DNA of 60,799 nt from Pseudomonadota bacterium (lineage in GTDB: Bacteria; Pseudomonadota; Alphaproteobacteria; Rhizobiales; Xanthobacteraceae): the NCBI GenBank assembly GCA_023386635.1, contig JAEWJH010000059.1, positions 1 through 60,799 on the forward strand. Reading direction: 5' to 3'. The notes beneath the pieces were generated by a model, which saw only the letters and a program-made list of their open reading frames with translations, searched no databases and had not been told where the DNA came from. The translations under genes were made by a program, and so were the position numbers. Of the stretch, positions 16,926 to 25,578 are shown piece by piece (position 1 is the first letter of the stretch; every line of letters begins with the position of its first letter).

Positions 16926-17618
16926 ATGCTGACGCTGCTGCACCAGACGCTCTGTCCGCATTCGCGTTTTGTCCGGCTCATCCTCGGCGAATATGGCCAG
17001 GAGGCCCGGCTGATCGAGGAGCGGCCGTGGGAGCGGCGTGAAGATTTCCTCAGGTTCAATCCGGCCGGGACCTTGCCGGTACTGATCGAGGAAGGGCAGC
17101 CGCCGGTGCCCGGCGCCGGCATCATCGCCGAATATCTCGACGAGACCCGCGGCGCCGAACAGGGCGAAGCGCGGCTCTTGCCGATCTCCATCAGCCAGCG
17201 CGTCGAGGTCCGGCGGCTGATCGCCTGGTTCAACGAGCGCTTCTTCGACGACGTCAGCGGCCCGCTGGTCGGCGAACGCGAGTTCAAGCGGCACATGACC
17301 CCCGAACAGGGCGGCGGCCCGCCGGACAGCAGCGCGCTGCGCGCCGCGCGCCACAATATCCGCTATCATCTCGCCTATATCGGCTGGCTGGTGCAGACGC
17401 GGGACTGGCTTGCGGGCGAGCGGTTGAGCTATGCCGATCTCGCGGCGGCGGCGCATCTGTCCGCAGCCGACTATCTGGGCGAAGTGCCGTGGACCGACAA
17501 CGACGCAGCGAAACACTGGTACGCCCGCGTGAAGTCGCGGCCGTCGTTCCGCGCGCTGCTGACGGACACGGTGGCGGGGATGCCGCCGCCGAAGCATTAC
17601 GCAAACCTCGACTTCTGA
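16926..17618 (+). CDS. Glutathione S-transferase family protein
   Basis: A 230-residue GST-fold protein. The N-terminal thioredoxin-like domain (1-80) includes TLCPHSRFVRLIL and the glutathione-binding FNPAGTLPVLIEEG; the helical C-terminal domain includes WLAGERLSYADLAAAAHLSA. The substrate is unknown. Its TGA overlaps the probable start of queG, so the two are probably translated together. Confidence 0.88.
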   Translation: MLTLLHQTLCPHSRFVRLILGEYGQEARLIEERPWERREDFLRFNPAGTLPVLIEEGQPPVPGAGIIAEYLDETRGAEQGEARLLPISISQRVEVRRLIAWFNERFFDDVSGPLVGEREFKRHMTPEQGGGPPDSSALRAARHNIRYHLAYIGWLVQTRDWLAGERLSYADLAAAAHLSAADYLGEVPWTDNDAAKHWYARVKSRPSFRALLTDTVAGMPPPKHYANLDF

Positions 17619-18736
17619 CCGATCCGGCCGCGCTGAAAGCGGCGCTGGCCGACACCGCGCGCAGTCACGGCTTCGACGCCATCGGCATCGCGCCGCCGCA
17701 GACCAGCGCGCAGGCGCAGGAACGTTTCGCGCAATTCCTCGCCGCCGGCGAACATGGCGACATGCGCTGGCTCGCCGAGCGCGCGGCGTGGCGCAGCGAT
17801 CCCGGCGCACTGTGGCCGCAGGCGCGCGCCGTGATCATGCTCGGCATGAATTACGGCCGCGACTTCGATCCCCGCGCGATCCTCGATGAGAAAGACCGCG
17901 GCGCGATCTCGGTCTACGCGCAGAGCGATACCGACTATCACGACGTCATCAAGAAGCGGCTCAAGGCGATCGCCCGCTGGCTGATCGCCACCGCCGGCGG
18001 CGAGGTGAAAGTGTTCGTCGACACCGCGCCGGTGATGGAGAAGCCGCTGGCGCAGACCGCCGGCCTCGGCTGGCAGGGCAAGCACACCAATCTCGTGTCG
18101 CGCGAGTTCGGTTCGTGGCTGTTTCTCGGCGCGATCTTCACCACGCTCGATCTGCCGTTCGATGCGCCGGGCGACGACACCTGCGGCTCATGCCGCGCCT
18201 GCCTCGACTCGTGCCCGACCGATGCGTTCACCGCGCCGTATCGGCTCGATGCGCGGCGCTGCATTTCTTATCTGACCATCGAGCATCAGGGGCCGATCCC
18301 GCGCGAGCTGCGCGCGCGCATCGGCAACCGCATCTATGGTTGCGACGACTGTCTCGCCGCTTGCCCGTGGAACAAATTCGCCCGGACCGGCCGCGAGGCG
18401 AAGCTCGCCGCCCGCGATACGTTGCGCGCGCCGCCTTTGTCCGAATTGGTGAAGCTGGACGACGCGGCGTTCCGGGCGCTGTTTGCCCGTACCGCGATCA
18501 AACGCACCGGCCGCGATCGCTTCGTGCGCAATGTGCTGATCGCCATCGGTAATTCCGGCGATCCTGCACTCGCGCACGATGCCGAACGTCTGCTCGACGA
18601 TGCGTCGCCCTTGGTGCGCGGCGCGGCGGTGTGGGCGTTGAGCCGGCTGCTCGCAGCCGACGAATTCGACGCTGTTCGCAAGCGTCAGATCACGCGCGAG
18701 GCTGACGCCGACGTGCAGGCGGAATGGATTGCCTAG
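17615..18736 (+). CDS. queG: Epoxyqueuosine reductase QueG, probable CTG start
   Basis: Last step of queuosine tRNA modification, a cobalamin and iron-sulphur enzyme. Visible are the catalytic D136 in VFVDTAPVMEK, cluster cysteines C190, C193, C196 and C200, the second set C243, C246 and C250, and a C-terminal HEAT-like segment. No ATG, GTG or TTG stands in frame where family homology begins. A CTG at 17615 overlaps the GST stop (CTGA) and gives 373 residues starting (M)TDPAALKAAL; the nearest in-frame ATG, 17489, lies inside the GST gene. Confidence 0.9.
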   Translation: MTDPAALKAALADTARSHGFDAIGIAPPQTSAQAQERFAQFLAAGEHGDMRWLAERAAWRSDPGALWPQARAVIMLGMNYGRDFDPRAILDEKDRGAISVYAQSDTDYHDVIKKRLKAIARWLIATAGGEVKVFVDTAPVMEKPLAQTAGLGWQGKHTNLVSREFGSWLFLGAIFTTLDLPFDAPGDDTCGSCRACLDSCPTDAFTAPYRLDARRCISYLTIEHQGPIPRELRARIGNRIYGCDDCLAACPWNKFARTGREAKLAARDTLRAPPLSELVKLDDAAFRALFARTAIKRTGRDRFVRNVLIAIGNSGDPALAHDAERLLDDASPLVRGAAVWALSRLLAADEFDAVRKRQITREADADVQAEWIA

Positions 18737-19506
18737 AACTCCGCCACCGCCGCGATCAGCCGCTCGATGTCCTCCGGCCGCGACAGGCGATGATCGCCAT
18801 CTTTCACCAGCGACAGCACCACGTCATCGCGCGCGAAGCGCGACACCAGTTCGACCGCGTGCTGCCACGGCACGTCCTCGTCCTTCACGCCCTGCAGGAT
18901 CCGCACCGGGCATCCGGTTTCGATCAGCCCGCCGAGGAGAAGATGATTGCGTCCATCCTCGATCAGCGCGCGAGTGATAATGTAGGGATCGTCGGAATAA
19001 GTTGACGGTCTCCGCCACTGTCCGGTCTCGGCCATTTCCTTCTTGATCGCCGGGGTGAACTGCTTCCACATCAGCTCTTCGGTGAAATCGACGGCCGGCG
19101 CGATCAGCACGAGACCGGCGAGCGGCGCGCCAACGCTCGGCGTCTGTTGCAGCGCGCGTGCGAGCAGCAGCGCGAGCCATCCGCCCATGGACGAGCCGAT
19201 CACCACCTGCGGCCCTTCACAGAATTGACGATAGACCGCGACGCTTTCCGCGAGCCAGCGGCCGATCGTACCGTCGACGAACGCGCCGCCGGATTCGCCA
19301 TGACCCGAATAGTCGAACCGCACGCAGGCGCGTCCGTTCGCCGCCGCCCAGGCATCGAGCGCCGCGGCCTTGGTGCCCTGCATGTCGGACTTGAAGCCGG
19401 ACATCCAGAACAGGCCGGGCGGCGCGCCCGCGCGCGCGCGAACGGCGATCTCGCGCGCATCCTTTCCGTGTCCCACGGTGATGGTTTTGAGGCTAGAATC
19501 CGGCAT
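18733..19506 (-). CDS. Alpha/beta hydrolase
   Basis: A 257-residue esterase or thioesterase-like enzyme. The nucleophile elbow is GSSMGG with S106, the acid is probably in KDEDVPW, and the histidine is H239 in KDGDHRLS. FDYSGHGESGG supplies the usual oxyanion-side loop. It resembles the ABHD10-type family, but the substrate is unknown. The gene is convergent with queG; both stop codons fall in one CTAG. Confidence 0.85.
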   Translation of the reverse strand: MPDSSLKTITVGHGKDAREIAVRARAGAPPGLFWMSGFKSDMQGTKAAALDAWAAANGRACVRFDYSGHGESGGAFVDGTIGRWLAESVAVYRQFCEGPQVVIGSSMGGWLALLLARALQQTPSVGAPLAGLVLIAPAVDFTEELMWKQFTPAIKKEMAETGQWRRPSTYSDDPYIITRALIEDGRNHLLLGGLIETGCPVRILQGVKDEDVPWQHAVELVSRFARDDVVLSLVKDGDHRLSRPEDIERLIAAVAEF

Positions 19507-19629
19507 GTTTCACTCAGCGATTCGCGCGGCGACGACGATGACGCGCACCCTGTTTCGCCGCAAGGCGACGACCAATGCAAGCTCTAACATGACGCGCGCT
19601 CCGGCACGGAACGGACCGGAGGACGTTCG

Positions 19630-20850
19630 ATGACGCCGCGCGCGCTGTCAGGCGCCACCATTCTGCAAATCGTGCCGGCGTTGCGCGGCGACGCCGTCGG
19701 CCACGCGGCAATGGATACCGCCGTGCTGCTGCTGCAGGGCGGCGCACGCACCATCATCGCCGGCGACGACGGCGACCTGGTCGGCGAGTTGCGCGCGCTT
19801 GGCGGCGAATTCCTGCCGCTCGGCCGCGAGACCTTCAATCCGGTGCAGTTGCGCGGCAATGCCCGCTTCCTGCGCGACTATGTGCTCACCGAGCGCGTCG
19901 ACATCGTCCACGCGCACAGCGCCGCCGCGGCGTGGAGCGCGCTCTCGGCGCTGCACGAACTGCCGGCCTGGCTGGTGACCTCGTTTCCCGATGCGATCGC
20001 GCGCGACACCTGGCTGCGCCGGACCTATCAAGGCGTGCTGGCGCGCGGCGACCGGGTGATCGCGCCGTCGAGCTTCGTCTCGCTGGCGATGATCGAGCGC
20101 TACGGCATCGCGCCCGACCGGATCGCCATCGTGCCGCGCAGCATCGACACCGCCGCGTTCAGCGCATCCGCAGTCAGCGATCAGCAGATCGGTGCGATGC
20201 GTCGCGCCTGGGGTGTGCTGCCGGGGCAGCGCGTCATCTTCGCGCCGCAGCCGGTCGATGACGGCAACGGACAACTCGCGATCCTCGAAGCGATGCGGCT
20301 TCTGATCGGTGCGAGAGGCGAGCGCGACACGCTTCTGGTTCTGGCCGACGATGCGCGGCGACGCGCGCGCGAGATCCGCAGCCTGCGCGAGCGAGCGCGT
20401 GCGCACGGCCTCGACACTCTGCTGCGTTTCGCCGGCCCGATCGACGACGAGCCGCACGCGGTGCGCGGCGCGGCGCCGCCGATGGCCCTCGCGCTGGCGG
20501 CATCCGATGTGGTCGTGGTCACGCCATCGTTACCGCCGGCCACCGCCCGCGTCGTGGCGGAAGCGCAGGCCATGGGGCGGCCGGTCGTGGTCTCCGCCGC
20601 AGGAACGCTGCCCGAACACGCGCTGTTTCCCCCGCGTATGCCGGAGGACCTGCGCACCGGCTGGGTGGTCCGCGCCGGCCACGCCGACGAGATCGCGCAG
20701 GCTTTGCACGCCGTGCTGTCGCTCAATACAACCGCCTATACCGCGCTGGGCGCACGGGCGCGCCAGTTCGCCGAGTTCATGTTTTCACCTCGGAGCGTTG
20801 CCGAGGCGACACGCGCGGTCTATACATCCGTGCTGGCTCGCGACGAATGA
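19630..20850 (+). CDS. GT4-type glycosyltransferase-like protein, probably inactive
   Basis: A 406-residue protein with the two Rossmann halves of GT-B glycosyltransferases: IVPALRGDAVGHAAMDTAVL and VDIVHAHS in the first, and AEAQAMGRPVVVSAAG in the second. Against the next gene, its paralogue, the first glutamate of the E-X7-E motif is proline (P303, the second is E311), and the phosphate-binding GR...RK positions read QP...GN (near 207-213). It therefore probably cannot use a nucleotide sugar in the normal way. An operon with the downstream GT is likely. Confidence 0.8.
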   Translation: MTPRALSGATILQIVPALRGDAVGHAAMDTAVLLLQGGARTIIAGDDGDLVGELRALGGEFLPLGRETFNPVQLRGNARFLRDYVLTERVDIVHAHSAAAAWSALSALHELPAWLVTSFPDAIARDTWLRRTYQGVLARGDRVIAPSSFVSLAMIERYGIAPDRIAIVPRSIDTAAFSASAVSDQQIGAMRRAWGVLPGQRVIFAPQPVDDGNGQLAILEAMRLLIGARGERDTLLVLADDARRRAREIRSLRERARAHGLDTLLRFAGPIDDEPHAVRGAAPPMALALAASDVVVVTPSLPPATARVVAEAQAMGRPVVVSAAGTLPEHALFPPRMPEDLRTGWVVRAGHADEIAQALHAVLSLNTTAYTALGARARQFAEFMFSPRSVAEATRAVYTSVLARDE

Positions 20851-21013
20851 CAGTTCTGATTCGCCGGTCCGCGCAGCGCCCCACGCCAACGATCGCGCCG
20901 CCGCCTTCCGAGACAATGTCACTTGGCGTGTTGTCAACTGCGCATTGTTATCTGGCGCGTCATAACCGCCGTTCTTGTTTATCCTTCTTGCATCTCCTTA
21001 CACGGAATCGTTG

Positions 21014-22276
21014 ATGTCCAGCATGTCGGCCCGACATTCGCCTCCGGAGCAGCGATTGCCGGTCTCCTCCGCCCGTATCGTGTCATTGAAGCCGCTCACG
21101 GCGCTGATCGCCGTGCCGACGCTCGATGCCGGCGCGGCCGATCACGGCGCGCTCGAACTGGTTCGCGTGCTGACCGCGGCAGGACACAAGGCCATCGTCG
21201 TGTCGAACGGCGGGCGGCTGGTGAAGGACGTGCTTGGCGCCGGCGGCGAATTGATCCGCCTCAACGTCGCCAGCAAGAATCCATTCGTTATGCTGCGCAA
21301 CGGCTTTGCGCTGGCGCGGATTGTCCGCGAGCGCGGCTGCGACATTCTGCATGCGCACGGCCGCGCGCCGGCGTGGTGCACGTTCCTCGCCGCGCGACGG
21401 ACCGGCCTGCCGCTGCTGACCACCTGGCATAAGGGCTTCCGCGAGCAGAACGTGTTCAAGCGGCTCTATAACAGCGTGATGGTGCGCGGCGACCGCATGA
21501 TCGCGCCGAGCGAGCAGATCGCGCAACTCGCGGTCGACCGTTACAGCACGCCGTGGGATCGCATCCGCGTCATTCCCGGCTGTCTTGATGCGGCGCGCTT
21601 CGACATCGGCAGGATGACCCGCGAGCGCATCGAGGCGGTGCGGACTGCCTGGGGCATCGGCCCCGAAACCCGGGTGATCCTGGTGGTCGGCCGGCTCCTT
21701 CGCCGCAAGGGCCATCATGTGATGGTGCGCGCTGCGCAGCGGCTGCGCGAGCGCGGCTTGAAGAATTTTCTCTGCGTGTTCGTCGGCGAGGATCGCGGCC
21801 AGACGCAATATGCCGGCGAATTGTGGGATCTGGTGCTCTCCTCCGACACCGCCGGGGTCGTCCGGCTCGGCCGGGCCTGCGAGGACATGCCGGCGGCCTA
21901 TGCCGCGGCGTCGGTCGTGGTGTCAGCCGCGGTGCAGCCGGAAGGGCTGCAACGCGCCATCGTCGAGGCGCAGGCCATGGCCCGGCCCGTGGTGGTCTCT
22001 GACGTGGCGGCGGGCCCCGATGTGGTGCTGTCGCCGCCGGCGGTGCCAGAGCACCTCATGACCGGGCTGCGGTTCCCGGCCGGGGACGACGCGGCGCTCG
22101 CCGATACACTGCTGCGGGTGTTCTCGATGCCGGAGCCGGCGCGCGATGCCATCGGCGCGCGCGGGCGGGATTGGGTGCTCGACCAGTTCAGCGAGGCCGC
22201 CGTGGCCCAGCAGACGCTGGCGCTCTATGCGGAAGTGGCCAGCCAGAACCGTGCGGCGCGCCTGAAGGGCCGCTGA
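21014..22276 (+). CDS. Glycosyltransferase family 4 protein
   Basis: Retaining GT-B glycosyltransferase of unknown acceptor. In 420 residues from the ATG at 21014, the donor-side motifs are intact: VVGRLLRRKGH with R227 and K232, and the E-X7-E pair E310 and E318 in PEGLQRAIVEAQ. CDILHAHGRAPAW lies in the N-terminal domain. The preceding paralogue, 163 bp upstream on the same strand, lacks these residues. No other envelope genes flank the pair, so the sugar product cannot be named. Confidence 0.86.
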   Translation: MSSMSARHSPPEQRLPVSSARIVSLKPLTALIAVPTLDAGAADHGALELVRVLTAAGHKAIVVSNGGRLVKDVLGAGGELIRLNVASKNPFVMLRNGFALARIVRERGCDILHAHGRAPAWCTFLAARRTGLPLLTTWHKGFREQNVFKRLYNSVMVRGDRMIAPSEQIAQLAVDRYSTPWDRIRVIPGCLDAARFDIGRMTRERIEAVRTAWGIGPETRVILVVGRLLRRKGHHVMVRAAQRLRERGLKNFLCVFVGEDRGQTQYAGELWDLVLSSDTAGVVRLGRACEDMPAAYAAASVVVSAAVQPEGLQRAIVEAQAMARPVVVSDVAAGPDVVLSPPAVPEHLMTGLRFPAGDDAALADTLLRVFSMPEPARDAIGARGRDWVLDQFSEAAVAQQTLALYAEVASQNRAARLKGR

Positions 22277-22477
22277 ATGCGTGTGGCTTCCCGGTACCGT
22301 TCGGCAAGGATGCGGCAATTTGCGCGCGCGCGCCGTTGACTTACGGCCTTTTTCTTCCAATCTTTAGGGACGGGTCCGTTCCGCAAGCGCCGAACCGATC
22401 CCTGACGATCCGCGTTTCCTGATAATAGCAAACTCTGACACCAGCACGTCCCGACAACAGCAAGAGGAGCCACGAAC

Positions 22478-23017
22478 ATTCGCCGTCCGATGAAAGCCGC
22501 GCCGCCCGTCAAGAAAGACGGTCCGCGCATCAACGATGAGATCCGTGTCCGCGAGGTCCAGCTGATCGACACCGCCGGTATCAATCACGGTCCCACTCCG
22601 ATCCAGACCGCCCTTGAAATGGCGCAGGCCGCAGGCCTCGATCTGGTCGAGATCGCACCGAATTCAGAGCCGCCCGTCTGCAAGATCCTGGACTACGGCA
22701 AGTACAAGTACCAGGCGCAGAAGAAGGCGGCGGAAGCCCGCAAGAAGCAGAAGGTCGTCGAGGTGAAGGAGATCAAGCTCCGCCCGATGATCGACGATCA
22801 CGATTACGACGTGAAAATGAAGGCGATGCAGCGGTTCTTCGAGGAAGGCGACAAGGTGAAGATCACCCTGCGCTTCCGCGGCCGCGAAATGGCGCACCAG
22901 GAGCTCGGCTTCAAGCTGCTCGACCGCGTGCGCGACGACACCGCCACCATCGCCAAGATCGAGCAATCGGCCAAGTTCGAAGGCCGGCAGATGGTGATGA
23001 TCCTGGCGCCGCGCTAA
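22478..23017 (+). CDS. infC: Translation initiation factor IF-3 (probable ATT start)
   Basis: Checks start-codon selection on the 30S subunit. N-domain GPRINDEIRVREVQLIDTAG and C-domain VKITLRFRGREMAHQELG are plain. AGAGGAG (22463-22469) is eight bases from an ATT at 22478, while the first ATG (22490) is 20 bases away. Reading from ATT gives MRRPMKAAPPVKK, like relatives starting MRRP, and 179 residues. An AUU start is the known basis of IF-3 autoregulation in E. coli. Confidence 0.95.
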   Translation: MRRPMKAAPPVKKDGPRINDEIRVREVQLIDTAGINHGPTPIQTALEMAQAAGLDLVEIAPNSEPPVCKILDYGKYKYQAQKKAAEARKKQKVVEVKEIKLRPMIDDHDYDVKMKAMQRFFEEGDKVKITLRFRGREMAHQELGFKLLDRVRDDTATIAKIEQSAKFEGRQMVMILAPR

Positions 23018-23040
23018 ACGCGTCGCGATCGGCTCACGAC

Positions 23041-23074
23041 AAAACCCCGGCTCGCGCTTGCCGGGGTTTTTTGT
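23041..23074 (+). terminator. Rho-independent terminator of infC
   Basis: An 11-bp stem (23041-23051 with 23060-23070) with an 8-base loop is followed by a T run. It uncouples infC from rpmI and rplT. Confidence 0.92.
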
Positions 23075-23099
23075 TGTCCGGCGGCACCATGGACCGCTC

Positions 23100-23495
23100 T
23101 CAGCGCCGCTCCGCCTCCCAGCGCCCGCTGCAGGCGCCGCTGGCCGACTTTCCGGTCCAGGTCCCGGACCCGTCGTTCCGCCGCAATTTGCCGACCGCCC
23201 GGGCGGCGGCCTGCCCCTTGCCGAGATCGACATGGACCGCGCCCGCGGGCGAGATCTTGCCGGCAAAATCGATGGCGGCATCCCCCACATAGTCGACCCG
23301 GCCGCGTTCGACCTTGACCTCGTAGCGGAACGCCCGGTCGCAGGTGCCCTGCTCGGTGACGACGACGACGCTCCAGCGGCCGTCGAATTCGGCCGCCTGG
23401 GCTGGCCGGTCGGCGAGGGGGAGGACGGCCAAGGTCAGACCGGCGAGGGCCGCAAGGGCGCTGGAGCGGACAGGCGGCAGAGCGGGCGATGGCAT
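23100..23495 (-). CDS. Small secreted protein of unknown function
   Basis: A 131-residue protein with a signal peptide (SSALAALAGLTLAVLPLA, cut probably after AQA near residue 34) and a mature part starting EFDGRWSVVVVTEQG. The mature region has two cysteines (in GTCDRA and SGACSG) and a Gly-rich C-terminus (DGSGTWTGKSASG) that suggests a small beta-barrel. The ATG at 23495 is chosen because the signal peptide begins there. The gene lies against the strand of infC and rpmI, separating them. Confidence 0.75.
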   Translation of the reverse strand: MPSPALPPVRSSALAALAGLTLAVLPLADRPAQAAEFDGRWSVVVVTEQGTCDRAFRYEVKVERGRVDYVGDAAIDFAGKISPAGAVHVDLGKGQAAARAVGKLRRNDGSGTWTGKSASGACSGRWEAERR

Positions 23496-23736
23496 CGGGC
23501 TTTTCCTTGGGCGGACACGGGTTTCAGCCGTCAAGTCGCCCCGCCCGGCCAGGGTTCCTGACCTCCGATCGGCCGGTCGCGACCGGTTGCCATTTTCCGG
23601 GCGCTCTGCCATAACGCCGCCCTTCATGGCCCGGCCGGTAAGGGCTGCCGTGGCGATGAAAACCGCTCAATCCGAGCAAATTCGCTCCTTCGGAGCATCA
23701 ATTCCGGCGGTTTTCCGCCCGGAACAGGAGAGCCAA

Positions 23737-23937
23737 ATGCCCAAGCTGAAGACCAAATCGGGCGCCAAAAAGCGCTTCAAGATTACCGCATCCGGCAAGG
23801 TGAAATACCAGCAGTCCGGCAAGCGCCACGGCATGATCAAGCGCACCACCCAGCAGATCCGCGACCATCGCGGCACGCGTGTGCTGTTCAAGACCGACGG
23901 CGACAACATCAAGAAATACTGGATGCCGAACGGCTGA
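23737..23937 (+). CDS. rpmI: 50S ribosomal protein L35
   Basis: A 66-residue basic ribosomal protein, starting MPKLKTKSGAKKRFKIT and ending KKYWMPNG, typical of alphaproteobacterial L35. CAGGAG lies seven bases before the ATG. A short GCTCC/GGAGC hairpin lies about 45 bp upstream. rplT follows after 66 bp. Confidence 0.97.
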   Translation: MPKLKTKSGAKKRFKITASGKVKYQQSGKRHGMIKRTTQQIRDHRGTRVLFKTDGDNIKKYWMPNG

Positions 23938-24003
23938 CCCGGTGGCTGCTCGCAGCAGCGTTCTTGACCCCATTCATTGCGGAATTCCTGAAGGAGACTC
24001 ATC

Positions 24004-24363
24004 ATGGCGCGCGTCAAACGCGGTGTTACCGCTCACGCCAAGCACAAGAAGGTGCTCAAGGCCGCGAAAGGCTATTTCGGCCGTCGCAAGAACACGATCC
24101 GGATCGCCAAGCAGGCGGTCGAGAAGGCCAACCAGTATGCGTTCCGCGATCGCAAGCGCCGCAAGCGCACGTTCCGCGCGCTCTGGATCCAGCGGCTCAA
24201 CGCCGCGGTGCGCCCGTTCGGCCTGACCTATTCGAAGTTCATCAACGGCCTCGACAAGTCCGGCATCACCATCGACCGCAAGGTGCTCTCCGATCTCGCG
24301 ATCCGCGAGCCGGCGGCGTTCCAGGCGATCGTCGAGAAGGCCAAGGCCGCGCTGCCGGCCTGA
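24004..24363 (+). CDS. rplT: 50S ribosomal protein L20
   Basis: A 119-residue assembly protein of the large subunit, recognised by MARVKRGVTAHAKHKKVLK and KGYFGRRKNTIRIAKQAVEK. AAGGAG precedes the ATG. It forms the rpmI-rplT pair; in other bacteria L20 represses this operon by binding the leader, which I cannot confirm here. Confidence 0.97.
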   Translation: MARVKRGVTAHAKHKKVLKAAKGYFGRRKNTIRIAKQAVEKANQYAFRDRKRRKRTFRALWIQRLNAAVRPFGLTYSKFINGLDKSGITIDRKVLSDLAIREPAAFQAIVEKAKAALPA

Positions 24364-24387
24364 GGCGACCCAACACTATCGTCTGTC

Positions 24388-24468
24388 ATGCGCGGGCTTG
24401 ACCCGCGCATCCCGCTTAGGGATGCAGAGTGCCTCCATTGTCGGGATGGCCGGGACAAGCCCGGCCAT
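24388..24468. repeat. Two perfect palindromes between rplT and pheS
   Basis: First hairpin: ATGCGCGGG (24388-24396) with CCCGCGCAT (24402-24410), loop CTTGA. Second: ATGGCCGGG (24446-24454) with CCCGGCCAT (24460-24468), loop ACAAG. Both have 9-bp perfect stems and 5-base loops and face each other, like REP-type elements. Related stems occur at 39396. Confidence 0.8.
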
Positions 24469-24495
24469 GACGGGTGAGAGACACGGACTCAATGC

Positions 24496-25578
24496 ATGCC
24501 TGACATTGCCTATCTCGAATCCGAACTGACTGCCGCCATCGCCGCGGCCGCCGACGAAGCCGCGCTCGAAACCGTGCGCGTCGCCGCGCTCGGCAAGAGC
24601 GGCTCGGTCTCTGCACTGCTCAAGACGCTCGGCGCCATGTCGCCGGACGAGCGTAAGACGCAAGGCCCCGCCATCAACGGCCTCAAGGATCGCGTCACGC
24701 AGGCGATCGCCGCGCGCAAGGATGCGCTGGCCGCGCAGGCGCTTGATCGCCGCCTCGCCAGCGAGACCGTCGACGTCACCTTGCCGGTGCGCGAGGCACC
24801 GGCGGAGAGCGGCCGCGTCCATCCGATCAGCCAGGTGATGGACGAACTCACCGCGATCTTCGCCGATATGGGCTTCGCGGTCGCGGAAGGCCCGGATATC
24901 GAGACCGACGACTACAACTTCACCAAGCTCAACTTTCCCGAAGGCCATCCGGCGCGGGAAATGCACGACACGTTCTACTTCAATCCGAAGCCGGACGGAT
25001 CGCGCATGCTGTTGCGTACGCACACATCGCCGGTGCAGGTGCGCACCATGCTGGCGAAGAAACCGCCGATCCGCGTGATCTGCCCCGGCCGCACCTATCG
25101 CTCGGACTCCGACCAGACCCACACGCCGATGTTTCATCAGGTCGAGGGCCTCGTCATCGACAAAGGCTCCAACCTCGGCCACCTGAAATGGATTCTCGAG
25201 GAATTCTGCAAGGCGTTCTTCGAAGTCGACTCCGTGAAGATGCGCTTCCGGCCGTCGTTCTTCCCCTTCACCGAGCCGTCGCTCGAGGTCGACATCCAGT
25301 GCCGCCGCGACAAGGGCGAAATCCGCTTCGGCGAAGGCAATGACTGGCTGGAGATTCTCGGCTGCGGCATGGTGCATCCGAACGTGCTGCGCAATTGCGG
25401 CCTCGATCCCGACGAGTACCAGGGCTTCGCCTGGGGCATGGGGATCGACCGCATCGCCATGCTGAAATACGGCATGCCCGACCTGCGTCCGTTCTTCGAG
25501 GCGGACGTCCGCTGGCTGTCGCATTACGGCTTCCGCCCGCTCGATTTCCCGACGCTCGCGGGAGGACTCAGCGCATGA
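24496..25578 (+). CDS. pheS: Phenylalanyl-tRNA synthetase alpha subunit
   Basis: Catalytic subunit of the alpha2-beta2 enzyme that charges tRNA-Phe. Of 360 residues, about 1-85 form the N-terminal coiled-coil arm, and the class II core contains MGFAVAEGPDIETDDYNF, the motif 2 region RVICPGRTYRSDSDQTHTP and motif 3 GMGIDRIAMLKYG. Its TGA overlaps the ATG of a small membrane protein gene (ATGA), which in turn overlaps pheT. Confidence 0.97.
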   Translation: MPDIAYLESELTAAIAAAADEAALETVRVAALGKSGSVSALLKTLGAMSPDERKTQGPAINGLKDRVTQAIAARKDALAAQALDRRLASETVDVTLPVREAPAESGRVHPISQVMDELTAIFADMGFAVAEGPDIETDDYNFTKLNFPEGHPAREMHDTFYFNPKPDGSRMLLRTHTSPVQVRTMLAKKPPIRVICPGRTYRSDSDQTHTPMFHQVEGLVIDKGSNLGHLKWILEEFCKAFFEVDSVKMRFRPSFFPFTEPSLEVDIQCRRDKGEIRFGEGNDWLEILGCGMVHPNVLRNCGLDPDEYQGFAWGMGIDRIAMLKYGMPDLRPFFEADVRWLSHYGFRPLDFPTLAGGLSA

